Source of the DNA: Paenalicyclobacillus cellulosilyticus
GTDB lineage: Bacteria; Bacillota; Bacilli; Alicyclobacillales; Alicyclobacillaceae
Direction of reading: 5' to 3'
DNA: 64,000 nt
Assembly (NCBI RefSeq): GCF_014647315.1
Contig: NZ_BMOY01000005.1
Coordinates: forward strand, 39,285 to 103,284
Part shown: positions 1 through 10,963 of the stretch, in pieces
How the letters are laid out: each line of letters begins with the position of its first letter
Position numbering within the stretch: the stretch's first letter is position 1
Translations under genes and position numbers: made by a program
Notes under the pieces: model-generated
Database searches by the model: none
Told to the model about the DNA's origin: nothing
Seen by the model: the letters and a program-made list of their open reading frames with translations, nothing else

Positions 1-454
1 GGCTGTCCTGGTTCGGCGTGCTGTAGATCTCCAGCTTGCCGTTGTTCAGGACCAGCCAAGCCCAACCGCTGCCGAAACGGCCTGCCGCCGCCTTGGAGAA
101 CTCGTCTTTGAATTGCTCGAAGCTGCCGAACGTGCTTTGGATGGCGTCCGCCAACGCGCCTGTCGGCTGTCCGCCGCCGTTGGGGCTGAGGATCTCCCAG
201 AACAGGCTGTGGTTGGCGTGTCCGCCGCCGTTGTTGCGTACCGCGGTCCGGATGGACTCCGGCACGGAATCGATGCCGCGCAGCAGGTCCTCGATGCTCT
301 TGGCCTGCAGGTCCGGGTGACCTTCCAGCGCGGCGTTGAGGTTGTTGACGTAGGTGCCGTGGTGGCGCTGATGGTGAATCTGCATCGTCTGCTCGTCGAT
401 GTACGGTTCGAGCGCGTTATACGCATACGGAAGTGCCGGCAGTTGATGAGCCAC
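1..454 (-). CDS. sodA: Superoxide dismutase (Mn/Fe type), C-terminus cut by window edge
   Basis: Dismutates superoxide to oxygen and peroxide in the cytoplasm. The minus-strand frame opens with [20 protein letters not shown] and an iron/manganese SOD alpha-hairpin domain containing [15 protein letters not shown], which carries the first metal histidines. The tail that is visible reads [19 protein letters not shown], the start of the C-terminal domain. About 151 of the usual 200 residues are present; the remaining metal ligands lie beyond position 1. The start is GTG at 454, chosen because AGGAGGG stands six bases before it. It follows pyrD on the same strand after 47 bases and may be cotranscribed with it. 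Mn versus Fe preference cannot be read from this part. Confidence 0.95.
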   Translation of the reverse strand, partial: MAHQLPALPYAYNALEPYIDEQTMQIHHQRHHGTYVNNLNAALEGHPDLQAKSIEDLLRGIDSVPESIRTAVRNNGGGHANHSLFWEILSPNGGGQPTGALADAIQSTFGSFEQFKDEFSKAAAGRFGSGWAWLVLNNGKLEIYSTPNQDS

Positions 455-501
455 GTGGATCCCTCCTGGTCAGGGTGTCAAAAGATTGTTACCCCTTTAT
501 C

Positions 502-1665
502 TTAGCGAAGGGGACCGAGCTTTTCCAGTTCGCGCGCCGAGGTGCCTCCAGGGCCTTCACCCGGCGCGGCGGTCCGGCTCTTGGCCGTGTCCCTGCCGAC
601 GGCGTCGGCGAGGCTTGGCAAGCCGTCCGCAGCCAGGCGCTGTGCCAGCCCGTGCACCAGCTGCCGCACCAGTTGCGGTCCCTCGTAGATGAACGAGGTG
701 TACACCTGCACCAGGCTTGCGCCGGCGCGGATCTTTTCATATGCGTCGTCTGCGGTGAACACTCCGCCGCAGCCGATGATAGGCACCCGGCCGCCGGTCG
801 CCGCATACAACCAACGGATGACTTGCGTCGACCGGTCCTTGAGCGGACGGCCGCTCAGGCCGCCCGGTTCATCCCGGTGCACCGATTTCAGCGGTGGCCG
901 CGCAACCGTCGTGTTGGTCGCGATGAACCCGTCCACGCCCGCGGCCATCAGTTGCCGCGCCAGGGACGATACAGATACCTCATCCAAATCCGGCGCCAGC
1001 TTGACCAGCACCGGCGGGCGGTGGGGCATCACCCGGCTCTTCGACGCCTCGTACAGCTCGTCGCGGCGGGCGATGACCGCGCGGACGAGCGGGATCAGCA
1101 CCGCCTCGTCCTGCAGGTCGCGCAGACCTGGCGTGTTGGGGGAACTGACGTTGATGGCCACGTAATCGGCCAAGTGAAACACCGCCTCCAGGCAGGCGAG
1201 GTAATCTTGTGCCGCCTGGTCGTTCGGGGTGTCTTTGTTTTTCCCGATGTTGACGCCCACCACACCTGCGCGCCGCCGTCGCATCAGGTTGCGGCAGACC
1301 TGGGCGACGCCCGCGTTGTTGAACCCCATGCGGTTGATGATGGCCTGGTCCTCAAGCAGGCGGAACAGCCGCGGGCGCGGGTTGCCCGGCTGTGGCCGCG
1401 GCGTGACGGTTCCGACCTCCACGAAGGAGAACCCGCAGTCGAACAGGCCGTTGACCGCAATCCCGTCCTTGTCCAGCCCGGCGGCCAACCCGAGGGGGTG
1501 CGGGAAACGGCGCCCGAACACCGTCTGCTGCAGGGAAGCGGGCGGCGACACCGGCGGGGCCAACAACCGGACGGCGCCGGGCACCGCCGCCAGCGCATGC
1601 AGCACGAGGCGGTGGGCGAGTTCCGGATCGAGGCGAAACAAGGCAGAGCGAACCAGCGGGTACAT
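502..1665 (-). CDS. pyrD: Dihydroorotate dehydrogenase, class 2 (quinone-dependent)
   Basis: Oxidises dihydroorotate to orotate in pyrimidine synthesis, passing electrons to the membrane quinone pool. The 387-residue protein has the class 2 marks: an N-terminal helical region (residues 1-40) for membrane and quinone contact, AAGLDKDG at 61-68, NRMGFNNAG at 111-119, NVSSPNTPG with the catalytic serine at about 172-180, and a C-terminal FMN phosphate loop IIGCGGVFTADDAYEKI. The ATG at 1665 has GGAGGG five bases upstream; longer frames upstream lack such a site. It ends with about 40 polar, low-complexity residues beyond the usual class 2 end. Many Bacillota use class 1B PyrD with PyrK instead, so this form is notable. 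No other pyr genes are adjacent. Confidence 0.95.
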   Translation of the reverse strand: MYPLVRSALFRLDPELAHRLVLHALAAVPGAVRLLAPPVSPPASLQQTVFGRRFPHPLGLAAGLDKDGIAVNGLFDCGFSFVEVGTVTPRPQPGNPRPRLFRLLEDQAIINRMGFNNAGVAQVCRNLMRRRRAGVVGVNIGKNKDTPNDQAAQDYLACLEAVFHLADYVAINVSSPNTPGLRDLQDEAVLIPLVRAVIARRDELYEASKSRVMPHRPPVLVKLAPDLDEVSVSSLARQLMAAGVDGFIATNTTVARPPLKSVHRDEPGGLSGRPLKDRSTQVIRWLYAATGGRVPIIGCGGVFTADDAYEKIRAGASLVQVYTSFIYEGPQLVRQLVHGLAQRLAADGLPSLADAVGRDTAKSRTAAPGEGPGGTSARELEKLGPLR

Positions 1666-1876
1666 GTCATCCCTCCGTTCCCAGTGTACCACGCGGGCGC
1701 CGGCACGTTTCAACTTCCCCAGGCACCGGTACGGCGCGGGACCTCGCGCCGGATACGGACGGGCCATGGTGGGCCATGGATGTGACGGGTGTCACGCCGG
1801 ACGCGGGCGTGCGGGTGTTATCATAAAAACCAATGGGATGCTCCCGGAACAAGCGTGTGGGCAGGAGGCAAGGGGT

Positions 1877-2158
1877 GTGACGACGAGATTCAGTTTGGCG
1901 GAATTGGCGGAGATGCTGCGCGTGCCGGTCGATGTGGTGCGCGCGGCGGTCGATGACCTGGCGGCCCGCGGCGAGCTCACGGCCGAGTCGTTTACGTTCG
2001 CCGGGAGGAACTGGCGTATTGCCCCGAGCGATGTGAAGCGGATTCAAGACCACATCGCCGAAGGCGTGCGGCGCGGCGTCATTCAGATCACGCCGCCGAA
2101 GCGCCGGGTCCTGCGCAAGGTGGTGGTCGGGCGGGAAGACCCGCCTTCGCAAGCGTAG
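1877..2158 (+). CDS. Small putative winged-helix/HTH protein
   Basis: A 93-residue protein of unknown function. The first half (RFSLAELAEMLRVPVDVVR, then AAVDDLAARGEL) looks like a helix-turn-helix followed by a short wing (FTFAGRNWRI), as in many small DNA-binding proteins. The C-terminal part is basic (PPKRRVLRKVVV). GTG at 1877 is the start because AGGAGG lies eight bases upstream; an in-frame ATG about 37 bases earlier has no such site. It sits between the divergent pyrD and the ald gene, so it might act on either, but nothing in the sequence ties it to a target. Confidence 0.7.
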   Translation: MTTRFSLAELAEMLRVPVDVVRAAVDDLAARGELTAESFTFAGRNWRIAPSDVKRIQDHIAEGVRRGVIQITPPKRRVLRKVVVGREDPPSQA

Positions 2159-2244
2159 TGCGCGCGTTCGCTGATGCTTTCCGCCGCCTTGGCACACAAT
2201 GAGGATGAAGCGTCTTCCTGCATGAACGAGGCGCGGGGAAGGGG

Positions 2245-3378
2245 ATGGGTCCTGTGGTCATCGGGGTGCCCAAGGAACGGAAAGACAGCGAGCACAGGGT
2301 GGCCCTCACGCCGGCAGGCGTCCATCAATTGGTGCAAGCCGGCCATCGGGTCGTGTTGGAGGCGGGCGCGGGCCAAGGCAGCGGCTTTGCGGATGCGGAT
2401 TACGCGGCTGCCGGCGGCGAGGTGGTTGCCAGCGCGGACGAGGTCTGGCAACGCGCGACGATGGTGATGAAGGTCAAGGAGCCGGAGCCGGAAGAGTACG
2501 GGTATTTTCGGCCAGGGTTGGTGTTGTTCACGTACTTGCACCTGGCGGCGGTGCCCGCCCTCGCCAAGGCGCTCCTCGCTGCCGGGGTGACCGCCATCGC
2601 GTACGAGACGGTGCAACTCGCCGACGGCAGCCTGCCGCTGTTGTCGCCGATGAGCGAGATCGCGGGACGGATGTCCATCCAGATTGCGGCGCACTTTTTG
2701 GAGAAGGCGCACGGCGGCCGCGGCGAACTCTTGGGCGGGGTGCCGGGCGTGCCGCCGGCCCGGGTCGTGGTGGTCGGCGGCGGCATGGTGGGGATGAACG
2801 CCGCCCGCATCGCCGTCGGCCTCGGGGCGCAGGTGACGGTGCTGGACACGAACCTCGCCCGCCTGCGAGAATTGGATCAGATGTTCGGCGGCCGCGTGCG
2901 CACCGTCATGTCCAACCCGTACAACCTCCGGGCGGAGATCGCGGGGTGCGACGTGCTGGTGGGCGCCGTGCTCGTGCCCGGGGCGCGGGCGCCGAAGATC
3001 GTCACCACCGACATGGTGGCCGGCATGAACCCGGGCGGCGTCGTGGTGGACGTGGCCATCGACCAGGGCGGGTCCATCGAGACCATCGATCACGTCACGA
3101 CCCACTCCCGCCCGGTGTATGAGCGGTGCGGCGTGCTGCACTACGCGGTGGCGAACATCCCGGGCGCTGTACCGCGGACGGCGACGTTGGCCCTCACCCA
3201 CGTCACGGTGCCGTACGCGCTTTGTTTGGCGAACCTCGGGGTGGAAGCGGCCGCGCGGCGCGATCCGGCGCTCGCCAAAGGGATCAACACCATGCGCGGC
3301 CGGGTGACCAACGAAGCGGTGGCCCGTTCGCTCGGCCTGCCGTACACACCGTGGACGGAGGTCGTCGACGCGGGCTGA
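2245..3378 (+). CDS. ald: Alanine dehydrogenase
   Basis: NAD-dependent interconversion of L-alanine and pyruvate plus ammonia. The 377 residues match the family length. The N-terminus VIGVPKERKDSEHRVALTP is the substrate-domain signature with the conserved lysine and arginine. ETVQLADGSLPLLSPMSEIAGRMS, split here as ETVQLADG and LPLLSPMSEIAGRMS, is typical of Ald. The Rossmann motif VVVVGGGMVGMNAARIA is at about 172-188 and ends with an acidic residue (VLDTN), which selects NAD. In spore formers Ald is used in sporulation and alanine catabolism. GAGGCGCGGGGAAGGGG precedes the ATG. The CuA lipoprotein follows after 23 bases. Confidence 0.97.
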   Translation: MGPVVIGVPKERKDSEHRVALTPAGVHQLVQAGHRVVLEAGAGQGSGFADADYAAAGGEVVASADEVWQRATMVMKVKEPEPEEYGYFRPGLVLFTYLHLAAVPALAKALLAAGVTAIAYETVQLADGSLPLLSPMSEIAGRMSIQIAAHFLEKAHGGRGELLGGVPGVPPARVVVVGGGMVGMNAARIAVGLGAQVTVLDTNLARLRELDQMFGGRVRTVMSNPYNLRAEIAGCDVLVGAVLVPGARAPKIVTTDMVAGMNPGGVVVDVAIDQGGSIETIDHVTTHSRPVYERCGVLHYAVANIPGAVPRTATLALTHVTVPYALCLANLGVEAAARRDPALAKGINTMRGRVTNEAVARSLGLPYTPWTEVVDAG

Positions 3379-3401
3379 CGGGAGAGGGAGGAGAAACCAG
3401 G

Positions 3402-3788
3402 ATGCCAAGGGGAGGTACGTGGCTCGCGCTCGCCGGGGCGGCCGTCCTGTCGGCAGGATGCGGCGCCCAGGGCGGGGGCGGGACACCCGCGGACCAGGTG
3501 CCGAAAGACGCGCAGGTGGTGCACGTGACCGCGACCGATTGGAAATGGCAACTCGACCGCACCTCGGTTCAGGCTGGCCGGCCGGTCGATTTTGTCGTAC
3601 AGTCGAAGGAGGGGACCCACGGGTTCTCCATCGTCGGGACCAACATCAGCCAAGCGGTGACGGCGGGCGACGCCCCGGTGCACGTGGTGTGGACACCGGA
3701 GCATCCTGGCCGTTACGTCATCCGCTGCGACATTTTCTGCGGTGCCGGCCACGACGATATGTTTACGTCCATCACCGTCACGCCGTAA
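3402..3788 (+). CDS. Stand-alone CuA-domain (cupredoxin) lipoprotein
   Basis: A 128-residue secreted lipoprotein resembling only the soluble domain of cytochrome oxidase subunit II. Residues 1-20 form a signal peptide ending in the lipobox LSAGC (lipid on Cys20). The cupredoxin fold then gives CDIFCGAGHDDM at 109-120, the CuA ligand set C-x3-C-x3-H-x2-M, and His73 (GTHGFSI) supplies the upstream histidine. There is no transmembrane helical hairpin, so it is not an oxidase subunit by itself. A good Shine-Dalgarno (GGGAGGAG) precedes the ATG. Possible roles are a CuA electron carrier on the outer membrane face or copper handling; the sequence cannot decide. SCO1, a CuA-assembly factor, is encoded at 46672. 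Confidence 0.88.
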   Translation: MPRGGTWLALAGAAVLSAGCGAQGGGGTPADQVPKDAQVVHVTATDWKWQLDRTSVQAGRPVDFVVQSKEGTHGFSIVGTNISQAVTAGDAPVHVVWTPEHPGRYVIRCDIFCGAGHDDMFTSITVTP

Positions 3789-3831
3789 TGTCCAAGGTCA
3801 TGTCCAGGGTGCCGAAAGGAGGCGTCGTGCC

Positions 3832-4137
3832 ATGGTGACGGAAGAGCAAGTCCGCGCTGTATTGACCGATGTCCTGGACCCGGAGATCCAGATTGACATC
3901 GTCAACCTGGGGATGGTGTACGGAATCGACATCTCCGAGGACGGCAAAAAGGTCAAGGTCACGATGACGTTGACCACGATGGGTTGTCCGGCGTACGATT
4001 TTTTGCGGGACCAGATCGTCGAAAAGGTGAAGCAGCTCGGGGTCGAGGACGTCGAGGTCGAATTGACCTTCGATCCCCCGTGGAACAAGGACATGATGTC
4101 GGAAGAGGCCAAACTGGTCTTCCGCTACCTGTTCTGA
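3832..4137 (+). CDS. SufT-like / DUF59 (MIP18 family) Fe-S assembly protein
   Basis: A 101-residue DUF59 protein. The family helps mature Fe-S proteins (SufT, PaaD and MIP18 relatives). Visible features are the N-terminal VLDPEIQIDIVNLGMVYGI, the conserved TMTLTTMGCPAYDFL with the reactive cysteine, and the C-terminal VEVELTFDPPWNKDMMSE. AAAGGAGG lies nine bases before the ATG at 3832. It stands upstream of the suf operon but is separated from it by 279 bases that carry their own promoter, so it is probably a functional neighbour rather than part of the same transcript. Not named sufT here because several DUF59 subtypes look alike at this level. Confidence 0.9.
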   Translation: MVTEEQVRAVLTDVLDPEIQIDIVNLGMVYGIDISEDGKKVKVTMTLTTMGCPAYDFLRDQIVEKVKQLGVEDVEVELTFDPPWNKDMMSEEAKLVFRYLF

Positions 4138-4252
4138 ACGAGATTTCCGTCATGGCGCGCGGCTTGGCGGGTCAGCCTGAGGGCAGGCGGTCTGTCCGGG
4201 ATGCGTTGGACGCGTCCGGGATTCCGCCTTTCGGCTGCACCGCGGGCCGCGT

Positions 4253-4280
4253 TTGCATTTTCCACAGAGTGTGGTAATGT
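4253..4280 (+). promoter_or_regulatory. Predicted sigma-A promoter of the suf operon
   Basis: TTGCAT (4253-4258) and TAATGT (4275-4280) are spaced by 16 bases, in the only AT-rich patch of the 279-base gap before sufC. It lies about 137 bases upstream of the sufC start. The assignment is by eye and is supported by the operator-like palindrome just downstream. Confidence 0.6.
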
Positions 4281-4294
4281 TATACCTGAAAACA

Positions 4295-4309
4295 TGACTC
4301 CAAAAGTCA
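4295..4309 (+). promoter_or_regulatory. IscR type-1-like operator before sufC
   Basis: The inverted repeat TGACT-CCAAA-AGTCA sits 15 bases after the predicted -10 box. With its flanks (CATGACT ... AGTCAACTTT) it resembles the known IscR type-1 consensus built on GACT-N5-AGTC. A DNA-binding Rrf2 regulator with three cysteines is encoded at the end of the same gene cluster (10015). Placement over the early transcribed region suggests repression. Confidence 0.7.
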
Positions 4310-4416
4310 ACTTTACCGGTGGCCGGCGACGGCCCTGGGTGCGGCCGGACAGAGAACTTCCGGACACCGTACCGTACGAGCGCATCCGGACAGGGAACGG
4401 AGAGGTTGATGCCGAT

Positions 4417-5202
4417 ATGTCATCCCCGGTGTTGAAGATTGAAGACCTGCACGTCAGCGTGGACGGGAAAGAGATTGTCCGCGGGCTGGACCTCACGGTC
4501 AAGGGTGGCGAGATCCATGCCATCATGGGGCCGAACGGGACAGGCAAGAGCACCCTCGCGGCGGCGTTGATGGGTCATCCCCGCTACGAAGTGACGGGGG
4601 GCCGCGTCACCCTGGACGGCGAGGACATCCTCGCCATGTCGGTGGATGAGCGGGCGCGCGCCGGTTTGTTTTTGGCGATGCAGTATCCGGCGGAGGTGCC
4701 GGGCGTTTCGAACGCCAATTTCCTGCGCACCGCGCTCAACGCCCGGTTGGGCGAGGGCAACGAGATCCCGGTCATCAAGTTCCACCGCATGCTGCAGGAG
4801 AAGATGAAACAGCTGGGCATCGACCCGTCGTTCGCCGAGCGGTACTTGAACGAAGGGTTTTCCGGCGGCGAAAAGAAGCGCAACGAGATCCTGCAGTTGG
4901 CGATGCTCAATCCCCGCATCGCCATCCTCGACGAGATCGACTCGGGACTGGACATCGACGCATTGCGGATTGTGGCCGATGCGGTCAACGCGGTGCGGTC
5001 GCCGGAACGCGGGTTCCTCATCATCACCCACTATCAGCGGCTGTTGGAATACATCGTGCCGGACCACGTGCACGTGATGATGCAAGGCAGGATTGTCAAA
5101 TCGGGGGATCGCGAACTGGCGCGTGAGCTTGAGCGCAAAGGGTACGACTGGCTCAAGCAGGAACTGGGCATCGTCGACGAGACGGTCGGCGCCGAGGTTT
5201 GA
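4417..5202 (+). CDS. sufC: Fe-S cluster assembly ATPase SufC
   Basis: ABC-type ATPase of the SufBCD scaffold complex, a cytoplasmic complex and not a transporter. The 261 residues show Walker [10 protein letters not shown] at 38-46, the Q-loop region [11 protein letters not shown] at 87-97, the signature [10 protein letters not shown] at about 148-157, Walker [12 protein letters not shown] at 169-179 and a switch histidine in IITHYQR. Start: the frame is open further upstream, but ATG 4417 begins the conserved [13 protein letters not shown] and has GGAGAGG about ten bases before it. It is the first gene of sufC-D-S-U-B; sufD follows after 15 bases. Confidence 0.98.
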   Translation: MSSPVLKIEDLHVSVDGKEIVRGLDLTVKGGEIHAIMGPNGTGKSTLAAALMGHPRYEVTGGRVTLDGEDILAMSVDERARAGLFLAMQYPAEVPGVSNANFLRTALNARLGEGNEIPVIKFHRMLQEKMKQLGIDPSFAERYLNEGFSGGEKKRNEILQLAMLNPRIAILDEIDSGLDIDALRIVADAVNAVRSPERGFLIITHYQRLLEYIVPDHVHVMMQGRIVKSGDRELARELERKGYDWLKQELGIVDETVGAEV

Positions 5203-5217
5203 GGGGAGGGATGGGCC

Positions 5218-8153
<2,936 letters not shown>

Positions 8154-8193
8154 CGGTGCGGCCGACATGTGAGGCCAAAAGGGGGTCTTTTCG

Positions 8194-9591
8194 ATGGCGA
8201 AGACGTTGCCTGAACTGGGTGAGTACCAGTATGGGTTTCGCGATAAGGACATCTCGGTCGTCAAGCTGGAAAAGGGTCTTTCGCGCAAAGTCGTCGAGCA
8301 GATCTCGATGATGAAAAACGAGCCGGGTTGGATGACCGATTTCCGCCTGCGCGCCCTGGAGATCTTCTACCAGAAGCCGATGCCGACCTGGGGCGGTGAC
8401 CTGTCGGAGCTCAACTTCGACGACATCACGTACTATGTCAAGCCGACGGAGCGCAAGGGCCGTTCCTGGGACGAGGTGCCGGAGGAGATCAAGCGGACGT
8501 TCGACCGCCTGGGCATTCCGGAGGCGGAGCAGAAGTTCCTGGCGGGCGTCTCGGCGCAGTACGAGTCGGAGGTCGTCTACCACAACATGCGCAAAGACCT
8601 GGAGGAGATGGGCGTCCTCTTCTGTGACACCGACACGGCCCTGCGCGAGTATCCTGAGATCTTCAAGGAGTACTTCGGCACGGTGGTGCCGCCGGAGGAC
8701 AACAAGTTCGCGGCCCTCAACTCGGCGGTGTGGTCGGGCGGCAGCTTCATCTACGTGCCGAAGGGCGTCAAGTGCGAGATCCCGCTGCAGGCGTACTTCC
8801 GCATCAACTCGGAGAACATGGGCCAGTTCGAACGGACGCTCATCATCTGCGACGAGGACAGCTTCGTCCACTATGTCGAGGGCTGCACCGCGCCCATCTA
8901 CAGCACGAACTCGTTGCACAGCGCGGTGGTCGAGATCATTGTCAAAGACCGGGCGCGTTGCCGCTACACGACCATCCAGAACTGGGCGCCCAACATTTAC
9001 AACCTGGTGACCAAGCGCGCCGTGGCGTACAAGGACGCCACCATGGAGTGGGTGGACGGGAACATCGGGTCGAAGCTGACGATGAAGTACCCGAGCGTGT
9101 ACATGGTGGGCGAGGGCGCCAAGGCGATGGTGTTGTCCATTGCGGTCGGCGGACGCGGCCAGCACCAGGATGCGGGCGCGAAGGTCGTCCACCTGGCGCC
9201 GAACACGACGTCGACCATCGTCTCCAAGTCCATCAGCAAGCAGGGCGGGAAGACGACCTACCGCGGTCTGGCCAGCTTTGGTCCCAACGCCCGCGGCGCC
9301 AAGGCGAACATCAAGTGCGACACGCTCATCCTCGACGAGAACTCGACGTCGGACACCATTCCGTACAACGAGATCATGAACGACGACGTGACGCTGGAGC
9401 ACGAGGCGTCGGTGTCGAAGGTCAGCGAGGAGCAGCTGTTCTACCTGATGAGCCGCGGCATTCCCGAAGAGGAAGCGACGCGGATGATTGTCATGGGGTT
9501 CATCGAGCCGTTCACCCGTGAGCTGCCGATGGAATACGCGGTGGAGATGAACCGCCTCATCAAGTTCGAGATGGAAGGGTCGGTCGGCTGA
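8194..9591 (+). CDS. sufB: Fe-S cluster assembly scaffold SufB
   Basis: Main scaffold of the SufBCD complex where the cluster is built. The 465 residues match the family length and are strongly conserved: [18 protein letters not shown] near the start, [20 protein letters not shown] (about 180-200) and [20 protein letters not shown] with the conserved cysteine in the beta-helix core, then [20 protein letters not shown] near the end. A strong site (AAAAGGGGG) precedes the ATG. Its stop overlaps the next start as TGATG. Confidence 0.98.
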   Translation: MAKTLPELGEYQYGFRDKDISVVKLEKGLSRKVVEQISMMKNEPGWMTDFRLRALEIFYQKPMPTWGGDLSELNFDDITYYVKPTERKGRSWDEVPEEIKRTFDRLGIPEAEQKFLAGVSAQYESEVVYHNMRKDLEEMGVLFCDTDTALREYPEIFKEYFGTVVPPEDNKFAALNSAVWSGGSFIYVPKGVKCEIPLQAYFRINSENMGQFERTLIICDEDSFVHYVEGCTAPIYSTNSLHSAVVEIIVKDRARCRYTTIQNWAPNIYNLVTKRAVAYKDATMEWVDGNIGSKLTMKYPSVYMVGEGAKAMVLSIAVGGRGQHQDAGAKVVHLAPNTTSTIVSKSISKQGGKTTYRGLASFGPNARGAKANIKCDTLILDENSTSDTIPYNEIMNDDVTLEHEASVSKVSEEQLFYLMSRGIPEEEATRMIVMGFIEPFTRELPMEYAVEMNRLIKFEMEGSVG

Positions 9592-9896
9592 TGGCCTGGG
9601 TGCGCGTGGCGGCGCTCGCCGAACTTCCGGTCGGCGGCATGAAACGGGTGACGGTGGACGGCGAGGAGATCGCCATCTACCGCCTTCCGGACGGCTTGTA
9701 CGCGACCTCCGACGTGTGCACCCATGCCGGGGAGTCGCTGACGGCCGGCCGTCTGGACGGCCATGTGGTGGCGTGTCCGAAACACGGCGGCAAGTTCGAC
9801 GTCCGCACCGGGGCAGCGGTGGCTTTGCCATGCGTGATCCCGCTTGCGACCTACGCTGTCGAGGTGCGCGGCGAGGACATCTACCTGGATGTCTGA
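9591..9896 (+). CDS. Rieske-type [2Fe-2S] ferredoxin
   Basis: A 101-residue soluble Rieske protein. It carries one cluster through C-T-H (43-45) and C-P-K-H (62-65), in the order CTHAGESL and CPKHGGKFD, as in the small NirD/dioxygenase-ferredoxin group. There is no signal peptide or oxygenase partner nearby. The start overlaps the sufB stop by one base, so it is the sixth gene of the suf transcript. Its place there suggests an electron donor for cluster assembly or a client of it, but this is inference. Confidence 0.93.
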   Translation: MAWVRVAALAELPVGGMKRVTVDGEEIAIYRLPDGLYATSDVCTHAGESLTAGRLDGHVVACPKHGGKFDVRTGAAVALPCVIPLATYAVEVRGEDIYLDV

Positions 9897-10014
9897 TGCG
9901 CGGCCGGCTGACCCGTTCCGTCCGCAGGCGGTTTTGCCTGCCATCCGGTGCCGGGAGAGCGGGATGGTCCCGGTCGCGTGGCCCCGGCGCATGCGCCGGA
10001 GTGGAGGGATGACC

Positions 10015-10461
10015 ATGAAGGTGTCGCAACGGACCGAATACGGCCTGCGGGCGATGGTGGCCATCGCGGCGGCGGCCGGGACGGACCACCCGGTGCCGCT
10101 GCGGGCCATCGCCGAAGCCGAAGGGATCCCGGAACAGTTTCTCGACCAGATTGTTGCGCAGCTGCGGCGCGCCGGTTTCGTCAAGAGCGTGCGCGGGGTC
10201 AACGGCGGCTATATGCTGAGCCGCCCTGCGGCGGACATCTCGGTCGGCGACCTGGTGCGGGTGTTGGAAGGGTCGCTTGCGCCCATCGGCTGTATCCGGG
10301 AGGAGGTGGCGGCAGAGGAGTTCTGCGGCCGTATTCGCAAGTGCCACACGCGCAACGTGTGGTTGCGGGTGATGCAAGCGGTGACGCGCGCGCTCGACTC
10401 CATTTCCCTCGCGGACGTGATGATGGACGAGGTGGCGGTACAGGAAGTGGGCGGTTCGTGA
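10015..10461 (+). CDS. Rrf2-family regulator, candidate Fe-S sensor of the suf operon
   Basis: A 148-residue winged-helix regulator. The N-terminus MKVSQRTEYGLRAMVAIA, the recognition region IPEQFLDQIVAQLRRAGFVKS and the wing VRGVNGGYMLSRP are typical Rrf2. Three cysteines, C93, C104 and C110 (spacing C-x10-C-x5-C), sit where IscR and NsrR hold a cluster; the IscR spacing is C-x5-C-x5-C, so the first gap here is longer. Start: ATG 10009 is one base from GGAGG, so ATG 10015 is preferred. It lies 118 bases after the Rieske gene and before a terminator. An IscR-like operator precedes sufC, making feedback control of suf likely. CymR-type cysteine control is the main alternative. Confidence 0.9.
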   Translation: MKVSQRTEYGLRAMVAIAAAAGTDHPVPLRAIAEAEGIPEQFLDQIVAQLRRAGFVKSVRGVNGGYMLSRPAADISVGDLVRVLEGSLAPIGCIREEVAAEEFCGRIRKCHTRNVWLRVMQAVTRALDSISLADVMMDEVAVQEVGGS

Positions 10462-10473
10462 GCGGCAGGGCGA

Positions 10474-10526
10474 CAGCCCGCGCGGACAAACCGGCGGATA
10501 GCCGGCCGGCGCGGGCTGCCTTTTTT
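10474..10526 (+). terminator. Rho-independent terminator ending the suf-rrf2 cluster
   Basis: Perfect arms CAGCCCGCGC (10474-10483) and GCGCGGGCTG (10509-10518), then CC and six T residues. It also overlaps the end of the convergent gene at 10525. Confidence 0.88.
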
Positions 10527-10803
10527 ACTGAAACCCGAGATCCACTTTCGGGAGCTCCTGAATCTGGCGTAACGCGGCGTCGCGCAAGCGGCAGTAAGAA
10601 ACGTATTCCTGGTACGCTGCCTCGACTTCCGGGTGGCGGCGCCGGAGTTCCGGATCGACCACGATATGCTGTTCGTCCTGGTCATAGGAGATGTGGAGGC
10701 TGGGGTTGTAACCCAGGTCACGCAGCGTGTTCAACAACCTCGACAGACAGTCGTTGACGGCCAGGTGCGCGTTGCTCCATTCATCGGATCGGATCACGTG
10801 CAT
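10525..10803 (-). CDS. Hypothetical protein, 92 residues
   Basis: Not recognised. A soluble, acidic, mainly helical protein (HVIRSDEWSNAHLAVNDCLS ... QEYVSYCRLRDAALRQIQEL) without membrane or secretion signals. The start chosen is ATG 10803 because AAAGGA lies ten bases upstream; a TTG 21 bases earlier lacks a site. It is convergent with the rrf2 gene and divergent from etfB. Confidence 0.65.
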   Translation of the reverse strand: MHVIRSDEWSNAHLAVNDCLSRLLNTLRDLGYNPSLHISYDQDEQHIVVDPELRRRHPEVEAAYQEYVSYCRLRDAALRQIQELPKVDLGFQ

Positions 10804-10867
10804 GAGGAATCCATCCTTTCGCAAGGCACTTTCGCCTCAGACTGCGCGAAGTGTTGCGCCTGTCATG

Positions 10868-10904
10868 GCGGGAATGTTTTTCCCGCTGTTATGATCAGTA
10901 TAAT
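10868..10904 (+). promoter_or_regulatory. etfBA promoter region with a perfect palindrome
   Basis: A TATAAT -10 box lies at 10899-10904. Where the -35 element should be is the inverted repeat GCGGGAA-TGTTT-TTCCCGC (10868-10886), and no good -35 hexamer is seen. The layout suggests an operator or an activator site controlling etfBA. Which regulator binds is unknown. Confidence 0.55.
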
Positions 10905-10963
10905 CTACGGTGCGACCGGCTGCCAGTATGTCACAGGCGCGGCGCCGGGAAGGGGCGTGTGGC

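Noticed and set aside
3402..3788. Cytochrome c oxidase subunit II gene
   Set aside because: It has the CuA site but no transmembrane hairpin, and no oxidase subunits are adjacent. It is too short (128 residues) for CoxB.
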